The translations under genes and the position numbers were made by a program. Positions 12,499 through 25,800 of a stretch of DNA of 64,000 nucleotides are shown one piece after another. Under the pieces are notes generated by a model that did not search any database, had not been told where the DNA came from, and was given only the letters and a program-made list of their open reading frames with translations. This DNA comes from Liolophura sinensis (lineage: Eukaryota; Mollusca; Polyplacophora; Chitonida; Chitonidae). The DNA lies in the NCBI RefSeq assembly GCF_032854445.1, contig NC_088304.1, positions 26,113,704 to 26,177,703 on the forward strand. The letters are read 5' to 3'. Every line of letters starts with the position of its first letter. Position 1 is the first letter of the stretch.

Positions 12499-12784
12499 TC
12501 AAATACATCTCATAAATTTGCATAACATGCCTCTAAACCGACTCCAAAAGCCTAACAATGCGGAAAACAAGATGGATGCAGAGGCTTTAGCGATAATGTC
12601 ATACCACCACGCAAGTTCGAGGGCAATGGGTAAAAGCGCTCTAGATAAATCGTCCGGACAATTTAGCAAAGTGGAAATCAAAGAAGTCCTCGGTGGAAAA
12701 GACGCTTTATCCCATTGTTCAAAATCAATGTCAATCAGCCACAGCGTTCTAGAGTTAATGTCCGAAGATACACCCAGAGGAAAA
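12499..12784 (-). pseudogene. unrecognised open frame next to the retroelement relict
   Basis: A frame of about 95 codons is open from just after a TAA near 12785 and contains WLIDIDFEQW and LELAWWYDIIAKA. It lacks a convincing ATG start. I do not recognise the family. Its position beside the Penelope-like relict suggests old mobile DNA or a lost exon. Confidence 0.25.
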
Positions 12785-13311
12785 ACTTAGTCCTCTCATT
12801 GACGTCATAGCATTTTCCAAAATTGGCAGCAATGAATTACTTTTTTATGGTTACTGTCCGGACAAAGGTGACCAACTCGGGCTGCCTGCACAAAGCCATT
12901 TCTGACTTTAGTTAAATAATTAAAACCTGCTGATTTTTTGGTACTGAAAGTGGACATTTTGCAACAATTATCATAACTCTTGTGGGTTGACAAAAATGTT
13001 AATTCCTAAAGCCCAAAGACAAGCTCTAATTAACTCTATTTCAAATTGAAGGTCAAAAATGGTTTGGAGTAATCGGTTCAGGGAAAACAAACGTTTCTTT
13101 GCCGTCCTCCCATCGATGTTATATACCACTTAATAAGTTTGGAGACAATCGGTCAAAGAGTTCTCGACTTTTGGTCTATATATTATTTTTGAAACTGAAT
13201 GACGGATAGCATACATGTAAATCCTATGATCGCATTCATGTTTCATGTTAAACATTGTCAAAACCTTCAGGCTGAAATTCTTGAAGCATGTGCATCATCC
13301 CGTGTCAGATT

Positions 13312-13584
13312 GGATTTATTTTATTTATTTGATTGTTGTTTTAGGTCGTACTCAAGAATACTTCACTTATACGACCTATACGGCCAGCATTATGGTGGGA
13401 GGAAACCCGGCAGAGCCCAGGGGAAACCCACGCTCATCCGCAGGTTGCTGTCAGACCTTCCCACGTACGGCCGTAGAGGAAGCCAGCATGAGCTGGACTT
13501 GAACTCACAGCAACTGGATTGGTGGGAGGCTCCTGGGTCATTAGGCTGCGCCAACGCGTTAATCAGCTGAGCCACGGAGGCCCA
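13312..13584 (-). mobile_element. SINE family A, near full length with target-site duplication
   Basis: The element runs from the TTTATTTATTTGATTG tail to the tRNA-like head ending GAGCCACGGAGGCC. GTGTCAGATT occurs at 13302-13311 and 13585-13594, a 10-base target-site duplication. Confidence 0.9.
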
Positions 13585-14249
13585 GTGTCAGATTTGAACC
13601 GAAGATTTCGTCAGTTGAGGGCTAGTCTGATACAGATCACTGCAGTGCATCAATGACCTAGTTTCCTACGAATTGGTCTGCCTGGCGTTAACTATTCACT
13701 AAGCAGATGAGCTGATAGCGGAACTGTGAAAAGAGTTACATGCACCAAATACAACCCGATGTTCCAAATGTTAAGGTACAAAGTAGGAAGAATGGTAAAT
13801 CTTTATGCTCGAAAGAACATTTCCATTAGAGCTTTAAGACTTTGGAACGCAAGCTGTGCTCCGCAATTCAATAACAGTCCACCAATGCTCATGGTTCCGG
13901 TAACTATATTGTGGTCTTGTAGATACTTTTCTTTGGGTTTCGATACACGACTGTCCGCAAATGCCAGATAACGCGAGACAGTACGAGGATTTGACTGATT
14001 ACAGAGGGTCACAACAACAACAACAGACGCGCGATAGTCCTAATTATCACAAGATATTTAATATATAGTATCAGCCCTTAAAGACGCCACTCATGCAGGC
14101 AGTCATGATCACATATAATGAGAGTGAAGACAGCGCGCACGCCTGAGCAGGACAAAATAAATCCTATCACATGATCGTCAGCTGACCGGAACAACGGGTC
14201 ACGTGACCCCTTCAGAATTCTCGTCACAAAACGCCGTATACATACTGAT

Positions 14250-14286
14250 ATACATATACATGTATATATACACACACACACACACA
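14250..14286. repeat. TA/CA microsatellite
   Basis: Alternating TATA followed by (CA)n. Confidence 0.8.
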
Positions 14287-14908
14287 TCGTTCAGCGTTTA
14301 CTCCTCTCGCTGATGTCCCCAACGACAAACAACACAATGAATGAAACACGGACTTTCTCAAGCCTGAGCTGCCGGAAAAAATTGACAAAACATAAACGGC
14401 AGCTTCGTATCTCAATAACAAAATTGAAAATCGTATCAATGAGTCCCATAAAACCTTAACAGAAACCTTTTTGAATTTTTTTTAACATTGTACAAGCACA
14501 AGAGGACATTTACCGGATATTTTAAACTGTTACTACGGTTACTATACGCGTTTTGTGCTAAATGAAATAGGGAAATCGCTAAATTGGCTGGTATATGTAT
14601 CCGAGAAATGAAAACAGAAATAATTCACAATTTAGACGCCTTTACCTTATAGATTAAAAGTAACTATAAACAAAGAAAAAAAAGAAAAAAAAAAACAAAA
14701 CAAAAAAAAAAGAACACTAAAAATAGGCTAAAAACAAAAAGGAATACAGACCAATAAGTATCCGAAACCAGGTTTCACTAAAAAAGACTAAAATCAAACC
14801 AAAGTAATGCGGTGTCTTGGAAGATGATGAAGTTGCAAACGATCCGTCAGCCACAGAGTGTACATTCTATGTGGCAAAGTTAATTTGTACCATATACATG
14901 TACCTTGG

Positions 14909-15154
14909 GGGCCTCCGTGGCTCAGTCGGTTAGCGCGCTAGCGCAGCATAATGACCCAGAAGCCTGTGAGTTCAAGTCCAGCTCATGCTGGCTTCCTCTC
15001 CGGCCGTAAGTGGGAAGGTCTGCCAGCAACCTGCGGATGGTCGTGGGTTTCCCTCGGGCTCTGTCCGGTTTCCTCCCACCATAATGCTGGCCGCCGTCGT
15101 ATAAGTGAAATATTCTTGAGTAGGGCGTAAAACACCAATCAAATAAATAAATAA
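14909..15154 (+). mobile_element. SINE family A, full-length reference copy
   Basis: The most complete copy in the window, 246 bp. It starts with a tRNA-like head (GGGCCTCCGTGGCTCAGTCG, with an A-box-like GTGGCTCAGTCGG and a B-box-like GAGTTCAAGTCC). A conserved core follows (CCACCATAATGCTGGCCGCC), then CACCAATC and an AAATAAATAAATA tail. ATACATGTACCTTGG at 14894-14908 and 15155-15169 is a 15-base target-site duplication, as expected for LINE-mediated insertion. Confidence 0.93.
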
Positions 15155-15239
15155 ATACATGTACCTTGGATCCACTGTGACCAACGAAATGCAAAAAGAG
15201 TTTACGTTTCAGGCAGAAAAGAGTTTATCCAGGCAAGCA

Positions 15240-15313
15240 GATTAGCCAACAGAAGATTAGCCAACAGAAGATAGCCAACAGAAGATTAGCCAACAGAAGA
15301 TTAGCCAACAGAA
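15240..15313. repeat. 15-bp tandem repeat, five units
   Basis: ATTAGCCAACAGAAG is repeated five times with one deleted base in the third unit. Confidence 0.9.
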
Positions 15314-15319
15314 GATGAC

Positions 15320-16555
15320 AGATTCGACGCAGAAGTAGTACAAGTATCAAGTGCAGTTCTTATTTGTTCAGACTGGATTAAGCCCGACTGGTTGGGATTC
15401 TGTTGAACACCCATGACTCCCTCAAAACATAAGTGTTTGAGTAAGAGCTAGAGAGAAGTGGACGCTGTATTATGCAGGTTACAGTATTTGTGGTCTTACA
15501 TCCAAGCAGTTGCCGGAGTTTCAATTTTGCTGGAATCTGTCAAAATGAATTGCTCACCCCAAGGCAAAAAAATTCGTAATGAAACGCTATGTTCATCTCT
15601 ACGCCTTTACTCAAATGGTTTCAAGAAGTGCTCAGCATGAAATCCCCCCTTCCCCCACAACTCCCTCCCCTTCTCTCAAAAAACCATCCCTACATACATC
15701 AAACTTCAATTACATCCGAGTTCGCCAGGCTTCCTGCAATCACAGGTCGACATATTTCTCCATCTCTTCGATGCAGACCAGTTAGCTCCCTTGATGGGTA
15801 GAACGTTCCCCTACTATGAGTCATTTCACGAAGGTGAAGTCACTTCAATGTCAATTAATTAGAAAAATATGTCATGATTTCTGTTATCTTGGGACACTAG
15901 CATAACTGGCGAAACATTTATGAGAAAGCCACGCATGGGTTGTTTTTAATAGCCATAAAATATTTTGCAGCCTTGGTCTGACTGAAATCTTACATCTGAT
16001 TACTTGTGCATGATAAATATTTTGGATTAGCTATTGTACTTTTCTAAAGCACAGTTTGCAAATATGGGGGAAATGTGCACTAAGAGGCTACATCCGACAT
16101 GGATTTTTGCACCCTCTTTCTGATAGCTTCCACAATTGGAATTCAAGCACTAAATTAAGGATGTTGTACTGCACATTCTTATTAAGATAAGTTGAATGGC
16201 CAATATTTTGTTTTCAATTCAATAATGCCTAACATAAACGATGAGAAGCTGACAAATCAAAAGAGGAAATGGCTAGCAATACAATGGGCAGCAGAGTTTC
16301 ACGCGTGAACACAAAATACCACTGGTGCAATACTTGTACTGAAAGAAAATCAAAAGTTGTGGATTTCCCGCTCACCACTAATTTTCTTAAAACGTCAATA
16401 ACAAGCACACATACCCTATAACTGAATTCACTGTACAAACTTAGTTGATGTAAAATAAATAGAAATTTAGTACTCTCAGGCCATTAACTATGGCATATAA
16501 AATATATAGATCCTCTCAGCAGTGCTACAGTGTGCAGGAAAATAATGGGGCTACA
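15320..16555. other. non-coding stretch, no gene seen
   Basis: Short open frames only. A CT-rich, C-rich block lies at 15640-15690. I see no family motif. Confidence 0.3.
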
Positions 16556-16683
16556 GGGCCCAGTTTCATAAAATTTCCTGCTTGTAGTAAAGTAGCCTTT
16601 TTTATACAGTGTCAAACACTATATAAGCAAAACAGTTTTGCTATAAGCAAACAAAATATTAGAACTTTTGTGAAACTGGGCCC
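16556..16683. mobile_element. MITE-like element with 20-bp terminal inverted repeats
   Basis: GGGCCCAGTTTCATAAAATT at the left end matches the reverse complement of the right end (16663-16683) with one mismatch and one extra base. The 128-bp element has no coding capacity. No clear target duplication is visible. It lies just downstream of the GGNBP2 stop codon. Confidence 0.7.
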
Positions 16684-16828
16684 AAATATTTGGATGGATA
16701 GGACAAGCCGCTTCACAGCCTAAGAATAGCTATCCCAGTGGCGATTGCCAGTCAAAATATAACAGCCATGGAAATGCCGGCTGAGGTAGGCGGAGTAAAG
16801 GGGTGTGTCTGAGAGTGAAGGGGGTGTG

Positions 16829-19800
16829 TCACAGATTGAGGAGGTGCTCTGCCAGCTTGTCCAAGTCCATCCGATGAGCGCTCAGTGGGGTGCGGTCTGT
16901 AATGCGCTGCTGCATGCTGTCAAAGCGTTGTCGTAATGTCTCTCGTAGCTCCTGTCTTTGCTGAAGCACCTGCGACTGGTTTGCTTTGAAGGTCTGTATG
17001 TCCTCCTTCCGATATTGAAGTCATCGTCTTCCGATGAACAAGATTGCTGGGGAGAGAATAGTACAGAAACAAGGCATCATTCAAGGCACTAAGCAAGGGG
17101 CATAACTGTGCAACACTTCAATTTACGCACTGGCTTTTTCTAGTTCTACTGACTTGTGTCCTGCGGATAGTCTCTTATCAGAACAGTTAAAAAGATTTAA
17201 ATGCTACAACATCCACATGACGTCGGGGGAACTTTTATAGCTTTCCTCAGAATTCGACACAAAGCCGCTTTGAGTGTTTCTAATGCATATTTCTATCATT
17301 CCACTTTCCTCCACCTACAACTGCTTACCTACAAAGCAGGAAAACATCTTAGCACTAATCAAGTCACAAGGAGACAAACAGTTCAGTTGCAGGAGCAATT
17401 GTGTAAGTTGTTCGGTGTATTGGAAACTTTTTGTCTCTCCCATTACAGCACTGTCCCCTAGACTGCAGGAAACGCTGTCTATTTATTTATTTGATTTGGA
17501 GTTACAGGCCGTACTTCTAGGATTCTACAGCCTTACCTCTAGCATATCCTGTAGACTTAGTGTCATGCTGGGGGGGTCAGGAGGGACACGCCCATTACAC
17601 ACCTCGGGGGACCCAGGCTCCTTCCACTGAAACATAAGCAGTATCTATCATAAATACACCCGAATGTTAAGGAGCACTGAAATGAGGCCTCGTTTACCAC
17701 TCATCTCCTACAAAACTCAGCTCACACTGCACAAGGCAAAACTCTTAAAACGATACAGAATCACTGATGATTGGCTGTGTGAGAGATAGGAAAGTCCAGT
17801 CTAATGCCTTGTCTGAGCTAAATATTAGGTATGGTACATTCATTCAAGCATGACTCAAGCCTGGTTGATAATCACTTTGAGGGTTTTCAAAACATTGATT
17901 CAGTTGCGCTGACTAGAATGTCGAACATATTTCAACATTAGTGGTGCCCACCAGCGGCTGTGCGACAAGGGAAGTAAATCACACACCTATTGACAAATCA
18001 GTTTCAACATAACCTAGAGCAGCTAATCACATCAACTCTGCGTAGCTTAAGCCTTCCAAACTTCTCGTCTGAACTACAGAGCTCATTCAAAGACATACAT
18101 CTAGTTGCCTTTGCGCGGACAAGGGAGATAACTCAGTGGAGGCCTGATGACAAGTCAGTTCAGGCTGCCTAAACCAGCCTATATCCTGTTGCGGCTTAGC
18201 ATCACTGTTTTAGCTCACATTAGGCCTTCCGCCACACTTACCTTTCCGTTCATACTTCTGGAGGACGGTGTTCGTCTTTGGTTGTGGACCGTCACTGATC
18301 TCCTACAGTCGGCTGTACACTGTCCACAGACAGATATCAGGCTCTCACGACTACAACAACTGTCCTCACCTACAGAGACAAATGACACCCATGACAAGAA
18401 CACTCCTTAATTCCAAGATGCATACATGAATACTGCTAGTACAACACAAGTTATTCAAAAATTATCTTTCTTTCCTTCCTGGTCAAAAAAACATTTTCCT
18501 TCATTCACTAAAAACACTGCTTAAATCCAATATGTGTATATCAAAAGTAACACACAAGCACATACTCTATTCAAAAATTATATTTTTTGTAGCTTGCCAC
18601 AAAAACCATAATAACCAGTCATAAGTTATAATAATTATTTTTTTGAAATTAATGTGACCTCTTCATACAGTTATTTATTTATTTATTATTTATTTATTTA
18701 TCTGATTGGAATTTTATGCCGTACACAAGAATATTTCACTTATACAACGGCGGCCAGCATTATGGTGGAGGGAACCGGGCAGAGCCTGGTGGAAACCCAT
18801 GACCATCCACAGGTTGCTGCCAGACCTTCCCACTTATGTCCGGAGAGGAAGCCAGCATGAGCTGGGCTTGAACTCGCAGTGACCGCACTGGTAAGATGCT
18901 CCTGGGTCATTATGCTGCGCTAACTCGATAACCAACGAGCCATGGAGGCCCCCTCTTCATACATGTATATGCGAGAAAATGATATACTCTAATTCTACTA
19001 AAATTTGGGACAGACATTAAAGGAGAAGTAAACTTGAGAAAATGACACTATAGGCAGAAAAGAACACAGTTTTTTCTATGTGGCGGTGCCTGCTGCGTAA
19101 TTTCGCTATTTTTCCTTGCCATCAAGTAAAAGTCTGAAGACAGCAAAGCTGGCATAAATCGGTGTACTTTTCGCTACCTTCTCGGAAGAAGCGCTCTACC
19201 GAAAATGTACAAACTGCACATTGCCGGTTTCCGGCGCCAATTCTCCTCCTAACACAGAAGACTTCAGGACTAGTTCTTAGGCAAAATGGAGTCGCCCACA
19301 GTGGATTTTGCGCTGACTTTATTACAATTAATCAACTTGAGGTACATTAGATTTTTATTTATGGCATGCACCTGCGAGGAAATGCGTACTCTTTTCAATG
19401 GTATTTGTTTCATATTTATATTTTCTTCCCTTTTAATAGCGTTGAAAGTAGAAATTTCTTACATTTCTTTACCAGCCTTTTGGAAAAGTAAAGATATGAG
19501 TATGTTGTTCATTAGATGGTCTAGCCATGTGAGAAAATAGAAATTCAATTTCCTGCTAAAATTACATATATATTGGCTAAAAGGAGAACACCAGGTGTTC
19601 AAAATTTAGAAGAAATAGGGTAGTGTATGTAGACAACAAAGCTAATATTAGACTTATTACAAATACTGTTATCTTCACAAAGCTTTCACTGTCCTTCACT
19701 TTCAAAATATTACATCATACTGTACACAGCAGAAGAGAAGTTTATCAGGGAGGAAACGGGGCAAAATAACACACCTCATGCCAAGAACTTCACATCTGGA

Positions 19801-22800
19801 TTTAAACAGGTTATACACACATATACCTCTACAGAAAATCCAGTTTTGAATTTACTCCTAATCGCAGGCAACACAGAAACTAAGACTGGCTTACCTGTAG
19901 GCTGTGAGTGAGTGCTTGGGGTTTAACGTCATACTTAACAATTTTTTCAGTCATATAATGACGACAGAATCCTTAGAGTGCATGTAATGTGCCTCCTTGT
20001 TGCAGTACGCATTTCCACCGCTCTTTCATCTATTGCTGCTTCAATGAGACTGCTTACCAAACGCAAGTAAGCCTCCCGCCAAAGCCATTATACAGATATG
20101 GGTCAACCAGTCGTTGCACTATCCCCTTCATGCTGAACGCCAAGCGAGGAAGTTACAACTTCCTCTTTTAAAGTCTTTGGTGTGACTCGACCCAGGATTG
20201 ATCCTGAATTTTACCACTCCAAAAGCGTGTAGGCTTTGAAGTGCAAATGAAAGATCAGCATGACTCAAGATGACAACCTACCATCGTCTTGATCATGACA
20301 ACATATCTCATCTGAGCACGCCACTTCGGACCCGTCGTTAGAGCTGGGCATACTGCAGCTGTCGCAGCCCTCTGCGCCTGACGAGTACCCGGCGTCGCTG
20401 CTCCCACTCAGTAAGAGCCCTACCCCCTTCCCCAGCACCTTGCCCCGCACGTAACCACAGCTCTGTGCCGATGCCACCTTCGTTGTTGGAGTTAGGATCT
20501 TCCTCTCAGTACTGACACACAAACAGGCTTTTTGGGACTTTTGTTTTCAGCGACTTTATCACACTGTAATAATTAACCGAGTACATTTATTTGCACAGCA
20601 CAATGGTGATATAAGGTAAAGCTGGTATATTGCAATATGTAATATTAGATGAGTTATTGCATTCTATACGTACTTAAAAAAAATTGAAGTAAATTGTTGA
20701 TAGACTTATGATTTTACAGGACTTAACCAACACATTAATTTGTACATTGGTGATATATCACAAGTTATCCCAGTTGATGCATTTTATAGGCGCAGTACTT
20801 CTAGTGCTATACTCGAGAATATATGGCTGTTAAGACACTAGTCCAACTTTAAAAACAAGAAAATTGGGGAAAACCTGGAAAAAGCAATGCCCCTTTGTGT
20901 GACAAATGACAAACTACGTGTAATTTGGTTACTGCTCAGCTGATTGGCTACAGCGAGAGTGGCAATAATTCATTCAAATGATCCAGTGACTGTGGATAGG
21001 AATCAGGGACATATCTGAAACGATATTAGTTCCAGAAAACTTCTGGACTCCCAAACTGTTACGCGCTTAAACTAATCAAGTTGTTTCAAAACTAACAAGT
21101 AAATTGAACATAAATATCATGGTTTCCAGTGCTTTCAAAGACCAGTTTTGCATGAAACAGAGAGAAAGTACTGAAGTCATAAGTGTTAAATATAAAGATA
21201 TTTTATAAAATACAACTAAAAATGATTCGTTCTGAGAGAATTTAAGCCTGGGAGTGAAAGACCTCTGTAAGAAAACTTAACTTTAAATTGAGTTTTCTTA
21301 CAGTCTTTCACTCCCAGACCTAAATGCTCTCCGAAAGAATCACTTTTGTTGCATTTTATAAAATATCTTTATATATGGTCACAATGTCCACCTTTAAAGT
21401 CTGAGATCAGAAAGTTCAACTTTCTCCTAAATATGTTCTGGAAAACAATAAATACAATGTTGCATAATGAAGTCAGAATAGCATAAAAAACCATTTGCGT
21501 AAAATTTCATATAATACAAAGAGTTCCTGATTTCTGTTTTTATATATTTATGCCTGTTCTTACTTTGCAGGTCAGGTCAGCCTTGATAGTTTTCTATGCA
21601 GGTTTCCAGTTCGGACGGTGTTTGTTTGGCTCGTTTCTTCTTCCGTTTTTGTCGTTTCTGTTCCCTCTTCAGCTCCTTGGCTCTCTCTTCTTCCAACAGC
21701 TCCTCACACATCAGCTCCAGGTTAGACACACCCTGTTTCTGCTCCAGGGCCAGCTGTGAGGCAGAAACATCAGCAACATGAACAGCAAAATCATCACCAG
21801 CAAAATTATATTAAATACCAACAAAAGCATCATCATCAGCAAAATTAGGTGTCTTGTAGGCTGTAATGTTACGAAATCTTACTTTTAACACCTATGTCAA
21901 AAAAAACCCCACAAAAAAACACCATACATTTTGACACCAAATTCCTGGTGTTTTGTTGTATGCCCTCCTATTTATTTAATCTGATTCATGTCTAACGCCC
22001 ATAATCAAGACTACATAAACCTATATGATGACAGGCAGCATTACGGTGGGAAGAAACCAGGCCCAGAAAAAATAACCACCACCTGCAGATATACCTTCCT
22101 TGCTGGAGAGGAAGCCAGCATGAGCTGGACTTGAACTCACAGCAACGGCATTGGTGAGAGGCTCATGCGTCATTGCGCCGCGCTGGCAAGCTAACCACTT
22201 CAACAATTGCTCTCCTGGTACGGTTTTGTAAACTGTTACATTGAATATGAAACCTACCATTTGTTAAACAGAAAACGATGTGAAAAAATGTACAAGAACA
22301 TTATAAGAGGGTAAAGCAGGCGTGACCAAATTTCCTTAAATTTAAAAGACTTTCTTTCTGAATATAAACTTTAAGCTTGGGAGATAACTCTCTTTCATGT
22401 AGATCTAGCTATAAAGAAATGATTTTTAGTTCTACGCACCTCATAATTTTTCTTAAGAGCATCAACGCCTAGGTAGAAGAGAATCTGCCAAGACTGTTCC
22501 TCTGCTTTCAGTTTCTGTCCGATCTTATGCAGACGTTCATGAATGTGGACACCCAGGCATGTCAGCACCTCCTCCTGGGCAATGTCCAGGGTCTTCGCGT
22601 GGCGGTCACGCCGACTGCAATGACAACACTCACACATTACTAATACAGCCACTCTACAGTTGGCTACAACACTCACACACTGCATATGGCTACATGGTTC
22701 GCTCTTAGCCTCTGTAGCTGGATACAGTTATAAATTCACGGAGACAACCATAGATTTTCACAATAAACCCTTTTTATTTATTCTGAACCTGAGCAGCCCA

Positions 22801-25800
22801 GGGGAGATAATCCACTTGTCACGCCACCAAAATACATGTACTGCAATGCGAGCAGAATGGATCAGTACAGACCTTTTAATGTTTTTGTTTTGCTATTTCC
22901 TGTTTTGTTCTCAATTTTTTGGAAGTTCAGTGAATTTTCCTATTCTCAGTCAAAACAAATCATTTCAAACTGCTAATGAAGTAAGTACTCAACTACATAT
23001 GCTGCATTTCACTTCATGTTCAGCTTTTTTCAAGTGATACGTTTTGCTTGATTCTTATTGGTCATCCACCTTTTTTTGGCCACATGACAGTTTTTTATGA
23101 AATTTGATTAAATTCTTATCAAAAAAAACTCAGGGTATTAGCTTGCAGTATCAGTTGAAGCCCTTTCTGTGCTTCTGTAAGCGCATTTTTTCATACCAAA
23201 TTTTAGGTGAAGCAAAGTAAATTTTCTGTCCGGTTTCAAAGCACTTCATTTCACACTGTTGGTAGGATTAGGAACAAATTTTAATAGCACTGAATAACAA
23301 GGATGTGTATGAAGACTAGTTTCATCTCTTCCATTATGATACTTCCAGTATCCATTCTGTGTTACTAATTCTAACACTGCTTATTAACTGCATTACCTGC
23401 CAGCCAATTCAGGTTCTGCTCTAGTGATGAGGTTAGAGATGAAGTCTGTATCACAAAGAAGGTGGATATGCCTCTCCTGGGGGCAGTAGCGGAGGCCCTC
23501 GTACAGCGCCGGGCAGTAGCCCTTCTCTGTGGTATGATCCAGGTCACCCACCAGGATGCTGTACGCCCTCATCACCTTAGACTTGCATTCGGAACAAAAT
23601 CTGGCAATGACAGAGAGAGTGAGTGTCCATACCTTGTGCACAAATGAAGAATACGCACCTGTGTTCTAGTCAGAAAAATGTCAAAGTTCAAGTTATTACG
23701 ATCACATAAATACTAGAAAACTGTGGTTGGGGGGGGGGGGGGGGGGGGGGGGGAGAGACTGCTTACATATGTTTTATTTTTTTTTCCTTCAAAATTAACC
23801 ATACATTTGACCACAGAAAGCTGTACCAGAAACTAACAATGTGTAACTCCTTGAGGTCTACCTTTGGTCACATAGTTTCTAAAATATGTTTAGAAGTATT
23901 AGGATCCATTCACTACACTTTAATTGGTCCAAAAATATATCCCTAGTTAATCTGGAATTGGTGGACCCCGGACCATCTGTGCCTCTATGTAAAGACAGTC
24001 ACCCCCACCAACCCAAGCCACACTCTGGAGGATGGTTATGGCTCTGGTTCTAGTGCTTTCTTTCCTGTGTGACAAACCATAATAAACATATGTAGATGCA
24101 CCTAATTAAATGCTGATATTTTACCTGTGTTTTCTGAGGTAGGATTCTAAGGTATCCAGGAGACTGTCAGCATCTATGAGTACCACTTCTTCCTGGCACT
24201 CTGTAGACATCACTTCCCAAATTTCCAGCCAGCCCCTTTACAACAACAACAGCAACAACAAACACTGTCCAGTGCAACAATGTATTTATTTTGATTGATT
24301 TGATTGCTGTTTAATGAGGTCACTTGTACAGTATATAGCCTACTGGAGAATTTTGGCAAAATATCCACATTTGCTAATCAAATCTAATTTTTCGTAATTA
24401 TCAAGAAATGCTCAAGTTGGCACCTTTCAGTAAATATCCAACTCTTGACAACTGTGCAGATGATAGTGTTAAAATGATCCTTAAGTTTGAAAAAGTTGAA
24501 CTGCGACCAGTTTCATAAATTTACGAAATTCATCTTAATTTAGACAGGACTGAGCCGCATACACAAGTCTAATATTCAGTGAAGCCACAGAATTACCTCC
24601 CTTGAGATTACTCTCACTTTTAAAAAATGCTTTTTGAGCAGCAATCTGTGGTTACAGGTAGGTGGGACCTCAGAAAATTGATAATGAAAGTTTCGGAGTT
24701 TAACACCACCACTTGAAGACTTTGGTTTAAGACAGATTTTAATTTTGTAAACTTATCTAGAAAACCCAGGATAAATGTGATGTACTTTTGAATCCATTTT
24801 TTTTTTAATATTTTTAAATCCTGGCCCTACCTAAAAAATTAGCTGAAAACCATGGACTTCTTTCAAGATCTCTCAACATTTATGCACCTCTGAAATGCTG
24901 ATGCATTCTGTTGCCGACAAAATTTTTGTCACTCTCATGACATAACCTATATACTACAAGCTTTAATAGGTGAGGCCCAACTTCTCATAGTTTCACGCCT
25001 AAACAATCTAATCTCTACATCACAACAGCTCTTGTGTATCAAGGGAGGTAATTCAGAGCAGGCCTATTATCTGGGCTATTTGAAAATTACTACAATTATA
25101 AATTTAATTTTTTGCCAGTATATTCTGATCAATGTCATACTGAAGTATTTTCACTTGTACTATGGAAAACCAGTTTTGGGTGTTGGAAACCACCAACCTT
25201 TGCCTATTTTTTAACAAACTCCACCATGTGACAACATGTCGTATTGATGGAAGGCCTCAAAATCCGGAGATGTGTTCATTACACGTCGAGGTTTCAAATG
25301 CAAAACTTTAACACAAGATCACCGTTTGCAAAAGAAACTTTCACTCCCAATTTCTCTGGGGTTAGGGCTAAGTGCAAGAAGAATGAAATTGAAATAAAAT
25401 GCCCACTGTGCCCTTTTCGAACTTGCCAACACAAGAACACTGCACCTGGTTATACACTAACTGGGATTATAATACAGCCTATAAGACCACTGACCTGGCA
25501 ACCCAGGTCCCGTGAACTGTGACTGGTCCGTCAAAACTATGCACCTACCCTAAATGACCACAAATTTCGTCCATGACTAACTTGCCCATTTTGCCTTATT
25601 CAGAGAGCTTTATAGATATTAGAAAGGTGTAATGAGGTTTGCTTGGAACATGGGATGATATTCCACTGGGAAATTGTAAGTTACAGCACCCCAAATAATA
25701 TTTTGTGACATTTCTATGCCTCTAAAAATGCACTTTTGTTGGTGAAATTTTAGGTCATTTAGGGTCTTCACACTAATCTCGAAAGTTGAAACTCCTTTAC

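Noticed and set aside
14909-14985. A tRNA gene suggested by A- and B-box-like sequences.
   Set aside because: It is the head of a SINE A element with a tail and target-site duplication. The cloverleaf is incomplete.
17482-17640. A possible further SINE A copy.
   Set aside because: Only the first 45 bases resemble the tail end; the rest is too diverged to call.
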